Positions 31,366-39,590 of a stretch of DNA of 39,590 nucleotides are shown here, piece by piece. The notes below the pieces were generated by a model. It searched no databases. It saw only the letters and a list, made by a program, of their open reading frames with translations, and was not told where the DNA came from. The translations under genes and the position numbers were made by a program. The first letter of the stretch is position 1, and every line of letters begins with the position of its first letter. Source of the stretch: Gemmataceae bacterium (GTDB taxonomy: Bacteria > Planctomycetota > Planctomycetia > Gemmatales > Gemmataceae); the NCBI GenBank assembly GCA_019752375.1, contig JAIEMG010000326.1:1-39590 (forward strand). The letters run 5' to 3'.

Positions 31366-33324
31366 TCATGCCCCCGTATCACTCGATAGGTGGTAGCGTT
31401 CGTGCGCGATCTTGGCCAGCGATTTGGCGAAGTCCGGATGGTCCTTCAAGACACTGGTGAAATCGGCCTTGTCCAGCACGAACAGGTCGCACGGCGTCAA
31501 GGTGCGGATGGTCGCCATGCGCGGCCTGGAGAGCAAGAGGGCGATCTCGCCGAAGAAACTGCCTTCCCCCATGGTGCTGACCACCTTGTCGCCGTCGCCG
31601 ACCACCTCCACCTTGCCACGGCAGATGAAGTACATCTCGTTGCCCAGCTCGCCGTTCTTGATGACGGTCTCACCCGGTCCATACACAACCGGCTTGAGCA
31701 TCATGGCCAGGTTCTGCAGGAAGACCTGGTCGCCGTCCTTGAACAGGGGCACCTGGGCGAGCACATCGCGATTGATGACTTCGACCCACTTGCGGCCGTC
31801 GCGCTCGATCAACTCGAATGCCGCCTTCGGGCCCCAGGACCCGGCTGGATAGTTTGGAAACTCCTTGGGCCCGGTGGCGGACCAGTGGTCGAGGAGCGGC
31901 TGCGCGACGCGCCAGGCCGTTTCCACCAGGTCGGATCGCGAGAAGAGCGTGGCATCGCCGACCATGGCGTTATAGAGCAACACTTCGTAGCCGGTGCCGC
32001 GCGACGCTTCGAACGCTTCCTTGTAGTCGAAGCGCATGTTGACCTTCTGCAGGAACATCGACGGCCCAGGGGTCTTGGCATGGAAGCGCAGTTCGATGCC
32101 CTGGTCGGGCTGGACGTGAAACAGCAAGCGATTCGCTTCCAGGCCTTCGGCCGCCGGCGTGCCGCGGAAAATCACCTCGGGAGCCTTCTTGAATTGCACG
32201 ATGATCTCGGTGCCGCGCTTCCACAGCGCTTTGCCGGATCGGAGGTAAACCGGCACTCCGTCCCAGCGCCAGTTGTCGATCAGGATCTTCATGGCCGCAA
32301 AAGTTTCGGTGCCCGATTGCGGATTGACGTCGGGCTCTTCCCGATACCCCACCGCGGGTGAGCCATCCGCTTTCTTGCCGGGACCATACTGGCCGCGCAC
32401 CGTATACATGGGCACTTCTTCCGGCTTCAAGACGCGCAGTGCGGTGAGGAGCTTCGATTTCTCATTGCGCACCGCATCGGCCTGGAACGAAACGGGCGGC
32501 TCCATGCACAGGTAGGCGAGCATCTGGAACATGTGGTTCTGGATCATGTCGCGCAAGACGCCAGAACGGTCGTAGTAATTCCCGCGTCCTTCCACGCCGA
32601 CCGTCTCCGTCACCGTGAACTGGATGTGGTCGATGTAATTCTTGTTCCACAGCGGCTCGAAGATGCCGTTGGAGAAGCGGAACGTCAGCAGGTTCTGGAC
32701 GGTCTCTTTGCCGAGGTAGTGATCGATGCGATAGATCTGGTCTTCCGACCAGCGGGCCAGCATCTCGCGATTCAGCGCCAGGGCACTGGCCAGGTCGGTG
32801 CCGAACGGCTTCTCGGCGATGATGCGCAGCCATCCCTTGGCTCGCTTCTTGAAGCCGGCCTTATCGATGTTGTCGGAGATCAGGCCGAAGATCGCGGGCG
32901 GCACGGCCATGTAAAAGATGATATTTCCCTGTGCCTGGTGTTCGGCATCCGCCTTGGCGACCAGCTCCGCCAGCTTGTTGAACGTGGCCAGATCGCCGAA
33001 ATCGCCCGAGGTGTAGTAGAACCGACCGACCAGGTCATTCCAGACCGCCTCGTCGAAGGTCTTACGCGTGCTGAACAGCTTGATGTCGGCGGTCATTCGA
33101 TTGCGGAATTCCTCGGTGGACATCTTGTCCAGCGCGATACCGACAATGGCGAACTCCCGTGGCAGCAGACCATCGCAGGCGAGGTTGTAGAACGCCGGCA
33201 TCAGCAATCGCTTCGTCAAGTCTCCGGAAGCACCGAAGATGACAATGATGCAAGGCGTGCCCGGAGGCGTCGCGCCGCGTGGCGCCTCGCTGCCGGTGGC
33301 CCGAACGGTCGTTTGCGTGCTCAT
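31366..33324 (-). CDS. zwf: Glucose-6-phosphate dehydrogenase fused to a cyclic-nucleotide-binding domain
   Basis: A 652-residue protein. Residues ~22-510 are a complete G6PDH: GASGDLTKRLLMPA (31-44) for NAD(P), EKPFG (171-175), the active-site motif DHYLGKE (201-207), and the catalytic His233 in YIDHIQ. It oxidises glucose 6-phosphate to the 6-phosphogluconolactone. Residues ~530-645 add a CAP_ED/cNMP-binding domain with VVYGPGETVIKNGELGNEMY and the phosphate-binding cassette FGEIALLLSRPRMAT, including Glu593 and Arg602. Usual Zwf is ~490-510 residues, so the C-terminal ~140 residues are extra. Allosteric control by cAMP or cGMP is inferred from the motif, not shown. The start at 33324 has only a weak ribosome-binding site. 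RidA follows 57 bases downstream. Confidence 0.93.
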   Translation of the reverse strand: MSTQTTVRATGSEAPRGATPPGTPCIIVIFGASGDLTKRLLMPAFYNLACDGLLPREFAIVGIALDKMSTEEFRNRMTADIKLFSTRKTFDEAVWNDLVGRFYYTSGDFGDLATFNKLAELVAKADAEHQAQGNIIFYMAVPPAIFGLISDNIDKAGFKKRAKGWLRIIAEKPFGTDLASALALNREMLARWSEDQIYRIDHYLGKETVQNLLTFRFSNGIFEPLWNKNYIDHIQFTVTETVGVEGRGNYYDRSGVLRDMIQNHMFQMLAYLCMEPPVSFQADAVRNEKSKLLTALRVLKPEEVPMYTVRGQYGPGKKADGSPAVGYREEPDVNPQSGTETFAAMKILIDNWRWDGVPVYLRSGKALWKRGTEIIVQFKKAPEVIFRGTPAAEGLEANRLLFHVQPDQGIELRFHAKTPGPSMFLQKVNMRFDYKEAFEASRGTGYEVLLYNAMVGDATLFSRSDLVETAWRVAQPLLDHWSATGPKEFPNYPAGSWGPKAAFELIERDGRKWVEVINRDVLAQVPLFKDGDQVFLQNLAMMLKPVVYGPGETVIKNGELGNEMYFICRGKVEVVGDGDKVVSTMGEGSFFGEIALLLSRPRMATIRTLTPCDLFVLDKADFTSVLKDHPDFAKSLAKIAHERYHLSSDTGA

Positions 33325-33379
33325 CGGATGACTCTCTAGGAAGGGATCGGTCCCGCTATCGGGAGGCGGTGCCAGTCTA

Positions 33380-33754
33380 CGGCAGGAAGCGGCCCCTGAC
33401 AAGTTGCCGGCCGACCCGCTTGCTCAGTCGTTGCAAGCGCGTCGTGCCGATGGCCAGGTCCACCAACGCGCGCAGGTCCTCGCGTGCATCCTGGAAGGAC
33501 GCCGCCTTGCCGGCTTGCCGCGCGACGCGACGCGACGTGCTGTTCCAGGAGCCAGGTGGTCAGTTCCCGGGTCAAGGAACAGGCCCGTTCCTCCCGTTGA
33601 TCGATGGTGACCAGCTGGTCCTGCTGGCCGGCATCGAACAGGAGTTCGAAGACGGCTTCGGCTTGGTGGAGCCAATGCTGGCGCAGACGGTCGCGGCTGG
33701 GGTACGGTGGCTCATGGGAGTCCTTCCTGGGAAAAAGCCGGCCAGCGGAAACAC
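33380..33754 (-). pseudogene. Frameshifted transposase remnant (possible ISKra4-like N-terminus)
   Basis: An ATG at 33714 follows AAGGA, but its frame gives a non-protein-like product. Shifting by one base gives YPSRDRLRQHWLHQAEAVFE and onward to a block containing EERACSLTRELTTWLLEQHV. After about residue 65 the readable frame shifts again, to QAGKAASFQDAREDLRALVD and a tail ending QLVRGRFLP and a stop. Together these look like the N-terminal part of an ISKra4-type transposase, which often starts with such a helical segment. Two frame changes and the missing catalytic region make it a dead remnant. The IS family name is an inference from style. Confidence 0.45.
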
Positions 33755-33925
33755 CGCTGGCCATTTTTCCCGACTCCCGCCCGACTCCCCTTTTCCCCGG
33801 TTTCGGATGGCGAAAGGACTGACGAACCGTAGGCGTGCGGAACCGGTTTTCTTTCAGGACGAACGGAAGGCGTCAGGGACCGGTTTCGTTCCGGAAACGG
33901 TCCCAGACTCACTGGACCTTCGCGT

Positions 33926-35524
33926 TCAGCGCAGGGCCGACTTCGCCTCTTGCGTGATGCGGGATTCCGGCAGGCCCTGGGCGAGGGTCTTCAGGACTTC
34001 CCGGGATTCCGCGGTGCCGATTCGCTCCAGAACCCAGATGGCACGGAGGGTGCGCAGCATTTCCGGCTCCGTGTGAACCCAGCTGTCGATGTTTTGAAGC
34101 AACTGCCGGGCGCGCTTGCGAACTTCTTCGGACGTACTATCGCTCAGCGCCGTGCGCAGTGCCGACTCCGCCTGAAAGCCGATGCGGGCCAGTTCGCGGG
34201 TCGCGGCCTCCCGGACGGTGAAGTCTTCGTTGTCCAGGTTGCCGATCAGATTGCGGACGTGCTCCGGCTTCTCCTTGCCGATGGGCTTGAGACGTTCTCG
34301 CAGAAATGGCAGCGTCTTCTCTGGTGCGTTTGAGAATGACCAAATCGCTCGGTACGCTTTTGGTGCTTCGTCCCCAGCAAGTGACTTCCAGTGGGCGGAT
34401 AGCTCACGGGGGCCTAGTTCCTGTGGCGGTCCCATTGACTCGCCGGGTGCATCCATGCTCCAGAGCAGCGTCGTTCCGTCCGACATGGCTGAGGCAATTG
34501 TCTTACCGTTCGGAGCGTAGGCAACGTGGCTGAACTCGCTTTTCCCATCCTCAAATTGGAAGAGCGGTTTGCCCGAAGCCGCTTCCCAGACTGTTCCCCT
34601 CTCGCCAGTACAGGCTACAATGGTCTTACCGTCCGGCGCATAGGCAATAGATTCGATGATATCATCGCAGTCAGCGTGCCAGAGTTGCTTTCCGGTATTC
34701 ACATCCCAAAGGCGCACGGTTGTGTCGACGAACGTCGCCTTGAGAGGAGGTCGGCCTCCTGCACTGGATGCCAAGAAACTCCCACCTGGCGAAAAGGCAA
34801 TGCCTGTGATCGTTGCGCGGTGGCCCTTTAGTTCGCGGATCTGCTTTCCGTTGTCCATGCGCCAAAGGCGAATAACCGCATCGCTCGATGGCCAGGCCAG
34901 AATAGTGCCGTCAGTTGAATGGGCCGGCAAAGCCTTCGCTGGACCGATGAAGGCGGTGGAGTCCCCGATGGGGAACCGAAGGACTCGAATTAACTTGCCG
35001 CTGGAAACATCAAAGAGGCGAATCGCGTCGTGGCCCTTGTCTGTCCTCATCCACCCATGCACCGCAATTGATCGCCCGTCCGGTGCTAAGCTAAACCGGC
35101 CAATTTTTTCATCCTTGTCACCCTCGAGCTTCCGCAAAACTGTGCCAGACTGTAGATCCCAAACGTACACAGCGGGCCAGGCACCATTCCCCGCCGCCGG
35201 CCCTCGCGTGAACAAAATTCTCCCGTCCGGTGCGAAAAACATTGGGCCACGTCCGACATGTCGGGTAACGCCGTCCTCTTTTACCGTCAGTCTGTTCGAC
35301 TCTTTAATGGTGTCCAACTGCCAGATACGCGCAGTCCCATCAGTGTGGCCCACCGCCAGTTGCTTTCCATCCCGGGAAAAAGCGACCCAGCGAGCCTGCT
35401 CTTCGTCGTTTGGGTTCGCTGCGCCCAACTGCCTAATGGGCCGGATGCTCGGTGTACTCTGCGACGAAGCCAAGCCGGCGGTCATGAGGTAGATGATTAG
35501 CGGCGCGGAGAAGCGGATTCTCAT
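33926..35524 (-). CDS. Secreted WD40-repeat protein with HEAT-like C-terminal region
   Basis: A 532-residue protein. The ATG at 35524 has AAAGGT six bases upstream. A signal peptide (~1-21) is followed by seven or so WD40 blades (~40-380), seen as repeated phrases: ARWVAFSRDGKQLAVGHTDG, GHRATITGIAFSPGGSFLAS, DTTVRLWDVNTGKQL and SEFSHVAYAPNGKTIASAMS. The C-terminal ~140 residues (LSAHWKSLAGDEAPKAYRAI, LIGNLDNEDFTVREAATREL) are a HEAT-like module common in Gemmata-group WD40 proteins. This is probably a binding scaffold outside the cytoplasm; no enzyme motif is visible. It starts 46 bases past the stop of the large surface protein, so they may be one transcript. Its GC seems lower than in its neighbours. 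Confidence 0.85.
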   Translation of the reverse strand: MRIRFSAPLIIYLMTAGLASSQSTPSIRPIRQLGAANPNDEEQARWVAFSRDGKQLAVGHTDGTARIWQLDTIKESNRLTVKEDGVTRHVGRGPMFFAPDGRILFTRGPAAGNGAWPAVYVWDLQSGTVLRKLEGDKDEKIGRFSLAPDGRSIAVHGWMRTDKGHDAIRLFDVSSGKLIRVLRFPIGDSTAFIGPAKALPAHSTDGTILAWPSSDAVIRLWRMDNGKQIRELKGHRATITGIAFSPGGSFLASSAGGRPPLKATFVDTTVRLWDVNTGKQLWHADCDDIIESIAYAPDGKTIVACTGERGTVWEAASGKPLFQFEDGKSEFSHVAYAPNGKTIASAMSDGTTLLWSMDAPGESMGPPQELGPRELSAHWKSLAGDEAPKAYRAIWSFSNAPEKTLPFLRERLKPIGKEKPEHVRNLIGNLDNEDFTVREAATRELARIGFQAESALRTALSDSTSEEVRKRARQLLQNIDSWVHTEPEMLRTLRAIWVLERIGTAESREVLKTLAQGLPESRITQEAKSALR

Positions 35525-35570
35525 GATCGTACCTTTATCGGTGGCGGACGTAGCTGCGCCGAATCCGAAA

Positions 35571-38500
35571 CTATGACCGCCACTCCTGATCCATCGCTGC
35601 GGCACCGGCAACAGTTTGGTCAACCTTCGCTTTGCTCACAGTGTTGACTGGCTGCCATCCTCCTGCAGGTTTAGTATTCCCGGTAATTCCAGCAATCGGG
35701 TTCCAGGTAATCTTTCCGGCGCCACTCGCTACTGTCCCTGATAGGTCACTGGACCAAGACGCTGTAGACTGTATGAAGTAACTGTCGAGGGATTCTTCTG
35801 CCTCAGACATGGCTGCGATGTCAAGGACGAAATCGGCGTGATAACTAACTTTACTTGCAACAATGCCTTTCTGAAAAGGCCAGACAACTGGAAAGACGGC
35901 TCCAGGCGTATCGCCGGCCGTAATGGTGTCGGATGCGGTTTTTGCCCCGTACAGGACTGCTTTATTGGACGGGGTGTACCACTTAAAGAAGTGTTGCTCT
36001 ATATTTCGATCCTGATCCAAGTAGGTGTTACCGACAAGATTGGAAACGATGGTTTTGTTAATGGTTGGAAAGTAGACACTGTATGAAGCGGGGACCACAT
36101 GCTGAATAAAACCGACGTTGATCTGGCTTACTCCTAGGGACCCGTTCTTGCCAGGGCCGGTCAGCGTCACTGTTGCTTTCCAGGTAATTCCGCCTGGGGC
36201 CTGCGCTGGCCCGGATGCGACAATTTTGTTGTCAGCGTATTCCTCGAAAGTCTTGCTATCGATTTTCTGTTGGCCCTCACTCAAGCCAACCTTCTCTCTA
36301 GGTGTGCCAATAGTAAAGGCGTCTTGTGGAGTTTTGATGACTACTTGTACCAAATTGACTCTCTTTGGGGCAGAGATGAAAAGCATGTCGTCTCTTGTAT
36401 ATTTGATGCTTATGTCCACGGCGGCTGGTCGGTCGTTCTTGAAGGCGAAATCGACGCCTATTGCAAACACCAAGTCCTGACCGACCCAGTAACGAAAACG
36501 CCGTACGGCACCAGCCTCATCACTGTTGGTAACCCCCGAGGTCCCATTCGCTGGAACTTTGTTAGCAGCAATTGGGTCAAACGCGGTCACATAGTGATAC
36601 ACTGAGTTTCCAGGGACAGCCTCTGGCCCAGTGGTAGCCCCGCCTTGAAAGATGGCCTGCACTTCAAGTTGGACGGTCGCCTGCGCGCTTTTACGCCCAT
36701 CTTGGGCTTCCGCGTGGTAGACGAATGAATCCTCTCCCAAAAAATTTGGAGCTGGTGTATAGGTGAAGCCACCGTCGGCGTGCAAGATCAGAGTTCCGTG
36801 GGCTGGTGCCGCGTCCAAAACGGCCGTAAGCGTTCCTTGATTCGGGTCCGAGTCATCGGACAGCACGCCAAAGGTGGCGGTAACTTCAAAGCCGGGGCCG
36901 TTCGCGCGTGTGCCATAAATATTTCCATTCGCTACCGGCAGGGAATTCGGCGTCACGACAATTGTCACCGCCTGCACGTCCGATGCCGTCGGACTGCCGC
37001 TATCCGTCACCCGCACATTGATGGTCACCCTACCCGTTTGGGCGGAGGTCGGCGTCCACGCGAAGTCCCCTGTGAGGGGATCGATGCTGGCACCAACTGG
37101 CGAGCCGGGGTCGAGGCTATAGGTCAACTTGTCGAACGGTAGGTCCGCGTCTATGGCGGTCGCCGTAAATGCGACGGCATAGCCGGCAGGGATCGTCTGG
37201 GCGTCTGTGGCAGCCAGGACCGGCGCGGCATTGGAGATGGCCGGACCGCGAACATTGACGGTAACCGTCGCGATGGCGGTCACGCCCAGCGAATCAGTGA
37301 CCGTGTACTGAAACGTATCGATGCCGGTAAAGTCGTGAGCCGGCGTGTAGACGACGAAATCGTCCGACGTGGTAGCGGGTGTACCATTGTCGCTGAGCGC
37401 CACGGTGCCGCCGTGGGCGCTCGTAGACGCAATTGCGGTCACCGCCAACGCGCCACCGCCTGGGTCGACGTCATTGGCCAATAGATCCACCGTGCCGATG
37501 TTTACGGTAGAGTTCTCATTAGTGAAGGCGAAGTCATCCTGAACATCCGGGATGCTCACCGCTACGGACACGGTCGCGGTGACAGTCAGTCCGGAAGTGT
37601 CGCTTACCGTATACTCGAAGGAATCGTCGCCGACGAAGTCGGTGGGCGGCGCATAAACAATGAAGTCATCCGAGAAATCTGCCGGCGTGCCATTGTTGTC
37701 TACCGAGACTGTGCCGCCGTTGACGCTGGTCGCGGTCACACTGACGATGCGGAGCGACTGGCCGGCGGGATCGAAGTCATTCGAAAGCAAATCCAACGTA
37801 CTAATAGTTGTCGCGAGATTCTTGTGGGTGAAGGCGAAGTCGTCATCGGCGCCCGGTGTGCCGACGGTGACTGTCACCGTTGCCACACTGGACCATCCGA
37901 ATGAATCGCGAACCGTGTACTGGAACGCGTCATCGCCGACGAAATCGGCCGGTGGCGCGTAGGTGAGGAAATCGTCGGAGGGATCCGCTGGCGTGCCATT
38001 GTCGCTGAGCACAACCGAGCCGCCATTGGCGCTGCTCGCCGTTACGCCCACGATCTGAAACGGGTCGCCATCGGCGTCGCTATCGTTTCCCAGGAGGGCG
38101 GAGGCGTGAATAACCGCGGGGACGTTCATGTTCGCGGAGAGGGCGTCGTCCTGGGCGTCCGGTGGCTTGTTGAACGGGCGAACCGGGACCATGGTCCGGA
38201 AAATGACGTAGTGCCCGTCGCTGCTTGAATTGTAATCAAGCGTGTCGTGCCATACGAACTGTACGTCGTCATCGAGGCCAGGGATCGAGCCCCACGGTGC
38301 CGTGCCATTGGGCGCCGACGATTCCGGCGTCGCCCAGGTCGCGCCGGCGATGGTGCTTTGGAGGTCAACGAGCGGCGGCACATCGCCGTTCGCGCCGGGG
38401 TTAGCGCCACTCGCCACGGTGTACTGCCAGTGGGTCGTCTCGGATACGAGGGTGACACCGTTGGGCAAGTCAAACTGACCAGACCACATCTGCGGACCGC

Positions 38501-39590
38501 CATCGTCCCAGACTGCAACGTAGATATAGTCGTCGGTGCCGGGCTGGAATGTGAATGTCTCCGGCAGCGACCAGTTCGATGTTCCCGGATCGCCATTGAC
38601 GCCGACCTCGTTGCGGCCAACGAACGACAGGTTGCTACCGTCGGCTGTGCCGAAGTACAGGCCATAATGATTGTCTGCGGTCAAAGTCGCTGTGACTTCG
38701 GTGCTATTTACCAAAACATAGACTGTGGCCGTATCGGTCCAGCCGAACGAGTCGCGGATGGTATATTCGAATGAATCAATACCGGAGAAGTTGAGGGCGG
38801 GCGCGTAGCTCAGGAAATCATCGGACGGATCGGCCGGCGTTCCGTTGTCGTTGAGGCTTACGGCGCCGCCATTGTCACTGGTTCCGGTCACGCTCACGAC
38901 CTGTATCAAATCGCCATCCATGTCCGTGTCGTTAGCCAGCAGGTCGCCTGTCGTGATTGTGAGGGGGACATTCTCGTCGGTGGAGGCGAAGTCGACAATG
39001 GCGCTCGGTGGATGGTTCGTCGGGCTGACCGGCGCGACGGTGCGGAAGATGACGTAATGTCCATCACTGGCCGAATTCACGCCCAGCGTGTCCGGCCAGA
39101 CGAACTGCACGTCCTCGGACAATCCCGGAATTGCGCCCCATGGCGCGGTCCCCTGCGATGCCGAAGCAGCCGGTATCGCCCAGGTCGCTGTCCCGATGAC
39201 GCTCTCCAGCTCGGAGAGCGTGGGGACCGCTCCCGACGCGCCCGGATTGGTCCCGCCAACCGTGTATTGCCAGTGCGTCGTGTCGGAAACCAGCCGCAGG
39301 TCGCCAGGCAAATCGAACTGGCCGGCGAACATCTGTTCCGAACCATCATCCCAGACGACCACGTAGATATAGTTGCCGACACCCGGCTCGAACTGCACGG
39401 TCTCTGGTTCCGACCAGTTGTACGTCCCCGGATTGCCGGCCGCGCCCACCTCGTTGCGGCCCACGAACGTCAAGCTGCTCCCATCCGCGCTGCCGAAATA
39501 CAGCCCGTAGTGATTGTCCGCCGTCAACGTCGCCGTGATCGCGTCTGGCGAAGTCACGGTCACAGTCACCGTGGCCGTCGCGGTCCAGCC
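35571..39590 (-). CDS. Giant repeat-containing surface protein (5' end outside window)
   Basis: About 1339 residues are visible; the frame stays open to the right edge, so the N-terminus is missing. Numbered from 39569, it contains two copies of a ~170-residue module A (about 12-182 and 292-462), each opening TATLTADNHYGLYFG and ending SDGHYVIFRT. Four cadherin-like/VCBS repeats B lie at about 183-290, 463-570, 571-672 and 673-774 (LLANDTDMDGD, SDDFLSYAP, DSFEYTIRDSFGW), an Ig-like/He_PIG domain at about 780-872, and a fifth B-like unit to ~972. Then comes a unique ~360-residue C-terminal region. The aspartates in NDTDMDGD suggest calcium binding. It probably mediates adhesion or matrix formation; no catalytic motif was seen. 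Confidence 0.85.
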   Translation of the reverse strand, partial: GWTATATVTVTVTSPDAITATLTADNHYGLYFGSADGSSLTFVGRNEVGAAGNPGTYNWSEPETVQFEPGVGNYIYVVVWDDGSEQMFAGQFDLPGDLRLVSDTTHWQYTVGGTNPGASGAVPTLSELESVIGTATWAIPAASASQGTAPWGAIPGLSEDVQFVWPDTLGVNSASDGHYVIFRTVAPVSPTNHPPSAIVDFASTDENVPLTITTGDLLANDTDMDGDLIQVVSVTGTSDNGGAVSLNDNGTPADPSDDFLSYAPALNFSGIDSFEYTIRDSFGWTDTATVYVLVNSTEVTATLTADNHYGLYFGTADGSNLSFVGRNEVGVNGDPGTSNWSLPETFTFQPGTDDYIYVAVWDDGGPQMWSGQFDLPNGVTLVSETTHWQYTVASGANPGANGDVPPLVDLQSTIAGATWATPESSAPNGTAPWGSIPGLDDDVQFVWHDTLDYNSSSDGHYVIFRTMVPVRPFNKPPDAQDDALSANMNVPAVIHASALLGNDSDADGDPFQIVGVTASSANGGSVVLSDNGTPADPSDDFLTYAPPADFVGDDAFQYTVRDSFGWSSVATVTVTVGTPGADDDFAFTHKNLATTISTLDLLSNDFDPAGQSLRIVSVTATSVNGGTVSVDNNGTPADFSDDFIVYAPPTDFVGDDSFEYTVSDTSGLTVTATVSVAVSIPDVQDDFAFTNENSTVNIGTVDLLANDVDPGGGALAVTAIASTSAHGGTVALSDNGTPATTSDDFVVYTPAHDFTGIDTFQYTVTDSLGVTAIATVTVNVRGPAISNAAPVLAATDAQTIPAGYAVAFTATAIDADLPFDKLTYSLDPGSPVGASIDPLTGDFAWTPTSAQTGRVTINVRVTDSGSPTASDVQAVTIVVTPNSLPVANGNIYGTRANGPGFEVTATFGVLSDDSDPNQGTLTAVLDAAPAHGTLILHADGGFTYTPAPNFLGEDSFVYHAEAQDGRKSAQATVQLEVQAIFQGGATTGPEAVPGNSVYHYVTAFDPIAANKVPANGTSGVTNSDEAGAVRRFRYWVGQDLVFAIGVDFAFKNDRPAAVDISIKYTRDDMLFISAPKRVNLVQVVIKTPQDAFTIGTPREKVGLSEGQQKIDSKTFEEYADNKIVASGPAQAPGGITWKATVTLTGPGKNGSLGVSQINVGFIQHVVPASYSVYFPTINKTIVSNLVGNTYLDQDRNIEQHFFKWYTPSNKAVLYGAKTASDTITAGDTPGAVFPVVWPFQKGIVASKVSYHADFVLDIAAMSEAEESLDSYFIQSTASWSSDLSGTVASGAGKITWNPIAGITGNTKPAGGWQPVNTVSKAKVDQTVAGAAAMDQEWRS

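Noticed and set aside
1..39590. CRISPR array, tRNA or rRNA genes
   Set aside because: The repeats seen are palindromic and irregularly spaced, without uniform spacers. No tRNA T-loop context or rRNA-like tract was noticed, though short RNAs could be missed by eye.

Overview
The window looks like part of the chromosome of a planctomycete, most likely of the Gemmataceae or a close relative. The evidence is a cysteine-rich secreted protein full of Y-T-V motifs, a DUF4058 protein, a WD40 protein with a Gemmata-type HEAT-like tail, a ThuA-domain protein, Tat-exported cupin and RidA proteins, high GC, loosely packed genes, and many palindromic repeats between genes. This placement rests on protein character, not on rRNA, which is absent. 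No tRNA, CRISPR array or replication origin was seen.

Layout. (1) 1-3000: a minus-strand sulfate-assimilation block, cysH, an Rrf2 regulator and sat. Hairpin repeats sit in both intercistronic gaps, and two copies of a dispersed palindrome flank the block. (2) 3000-7900: two small membrane ORFs, a YdjY-like lipoprotein, the cysteine-rich YTV protein, and about 1 kb of gene-free repeat-rich DNA. (3) 7900-10600: a Fur-family regulator with its own probable promoter and operator, then FlgM-like, RsbW-like and GYF_2-like small proteins and a ribbon-helix-helix protein. (4) 10700-16800: threonine aldolase, a small secreted protein with a K/E tail, IF-1, an MFS exporter, a Tat-exported bicupin (oxalate decarboxylase family) and DUF4058. 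(5) 16800-26100, plus strand: a cysteine dioxygenase-sulfite oxidase fusion, a large secreted planctomycete protein, an Fsr-like MFS transporter, and a 1237-residue secreted protein with four hydrolase modules. (6) 26100-31300: an AbgT transporter with a membrane-bound class III adenylate cyclase, a ThuA protein, a small membrane protein and an exported RidA. (7) 31400-33900: a glucose-6-phosphate dehydrogenase with a C-terminal cyclic-nucleotide-binding domain, then a broken transposase. (8) 33900-39590: a WD40 protein and a giant repeat-containing surface protein that runs off the right edge.

The strongest leads are two fusion enzymes. The first joins cysteine dioxygenase to a haem-free sulfite oxidase, so the first and last steps of oxidising cysteine sulfur to sulfate are on one chain, in a window that also encodes sulfate assimilation. 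The second is a G6PDH carrying an apparently intact phosphate-binding cassette for cyclic nucleotides, with an adenylate cyclase gene about 2.3 kb away. That suggests, but does not prove, cAMP control of entry into the pentose phosphate pathway. Other points of interest are the four-module hydrolase, an altered lid in the bicupin, an unrecognised duplicated ~170-residue module in the surface protein, and families of intergenic hairpins built from short repeated words. All functional calls are made by reading the sequence; no database search was possible.
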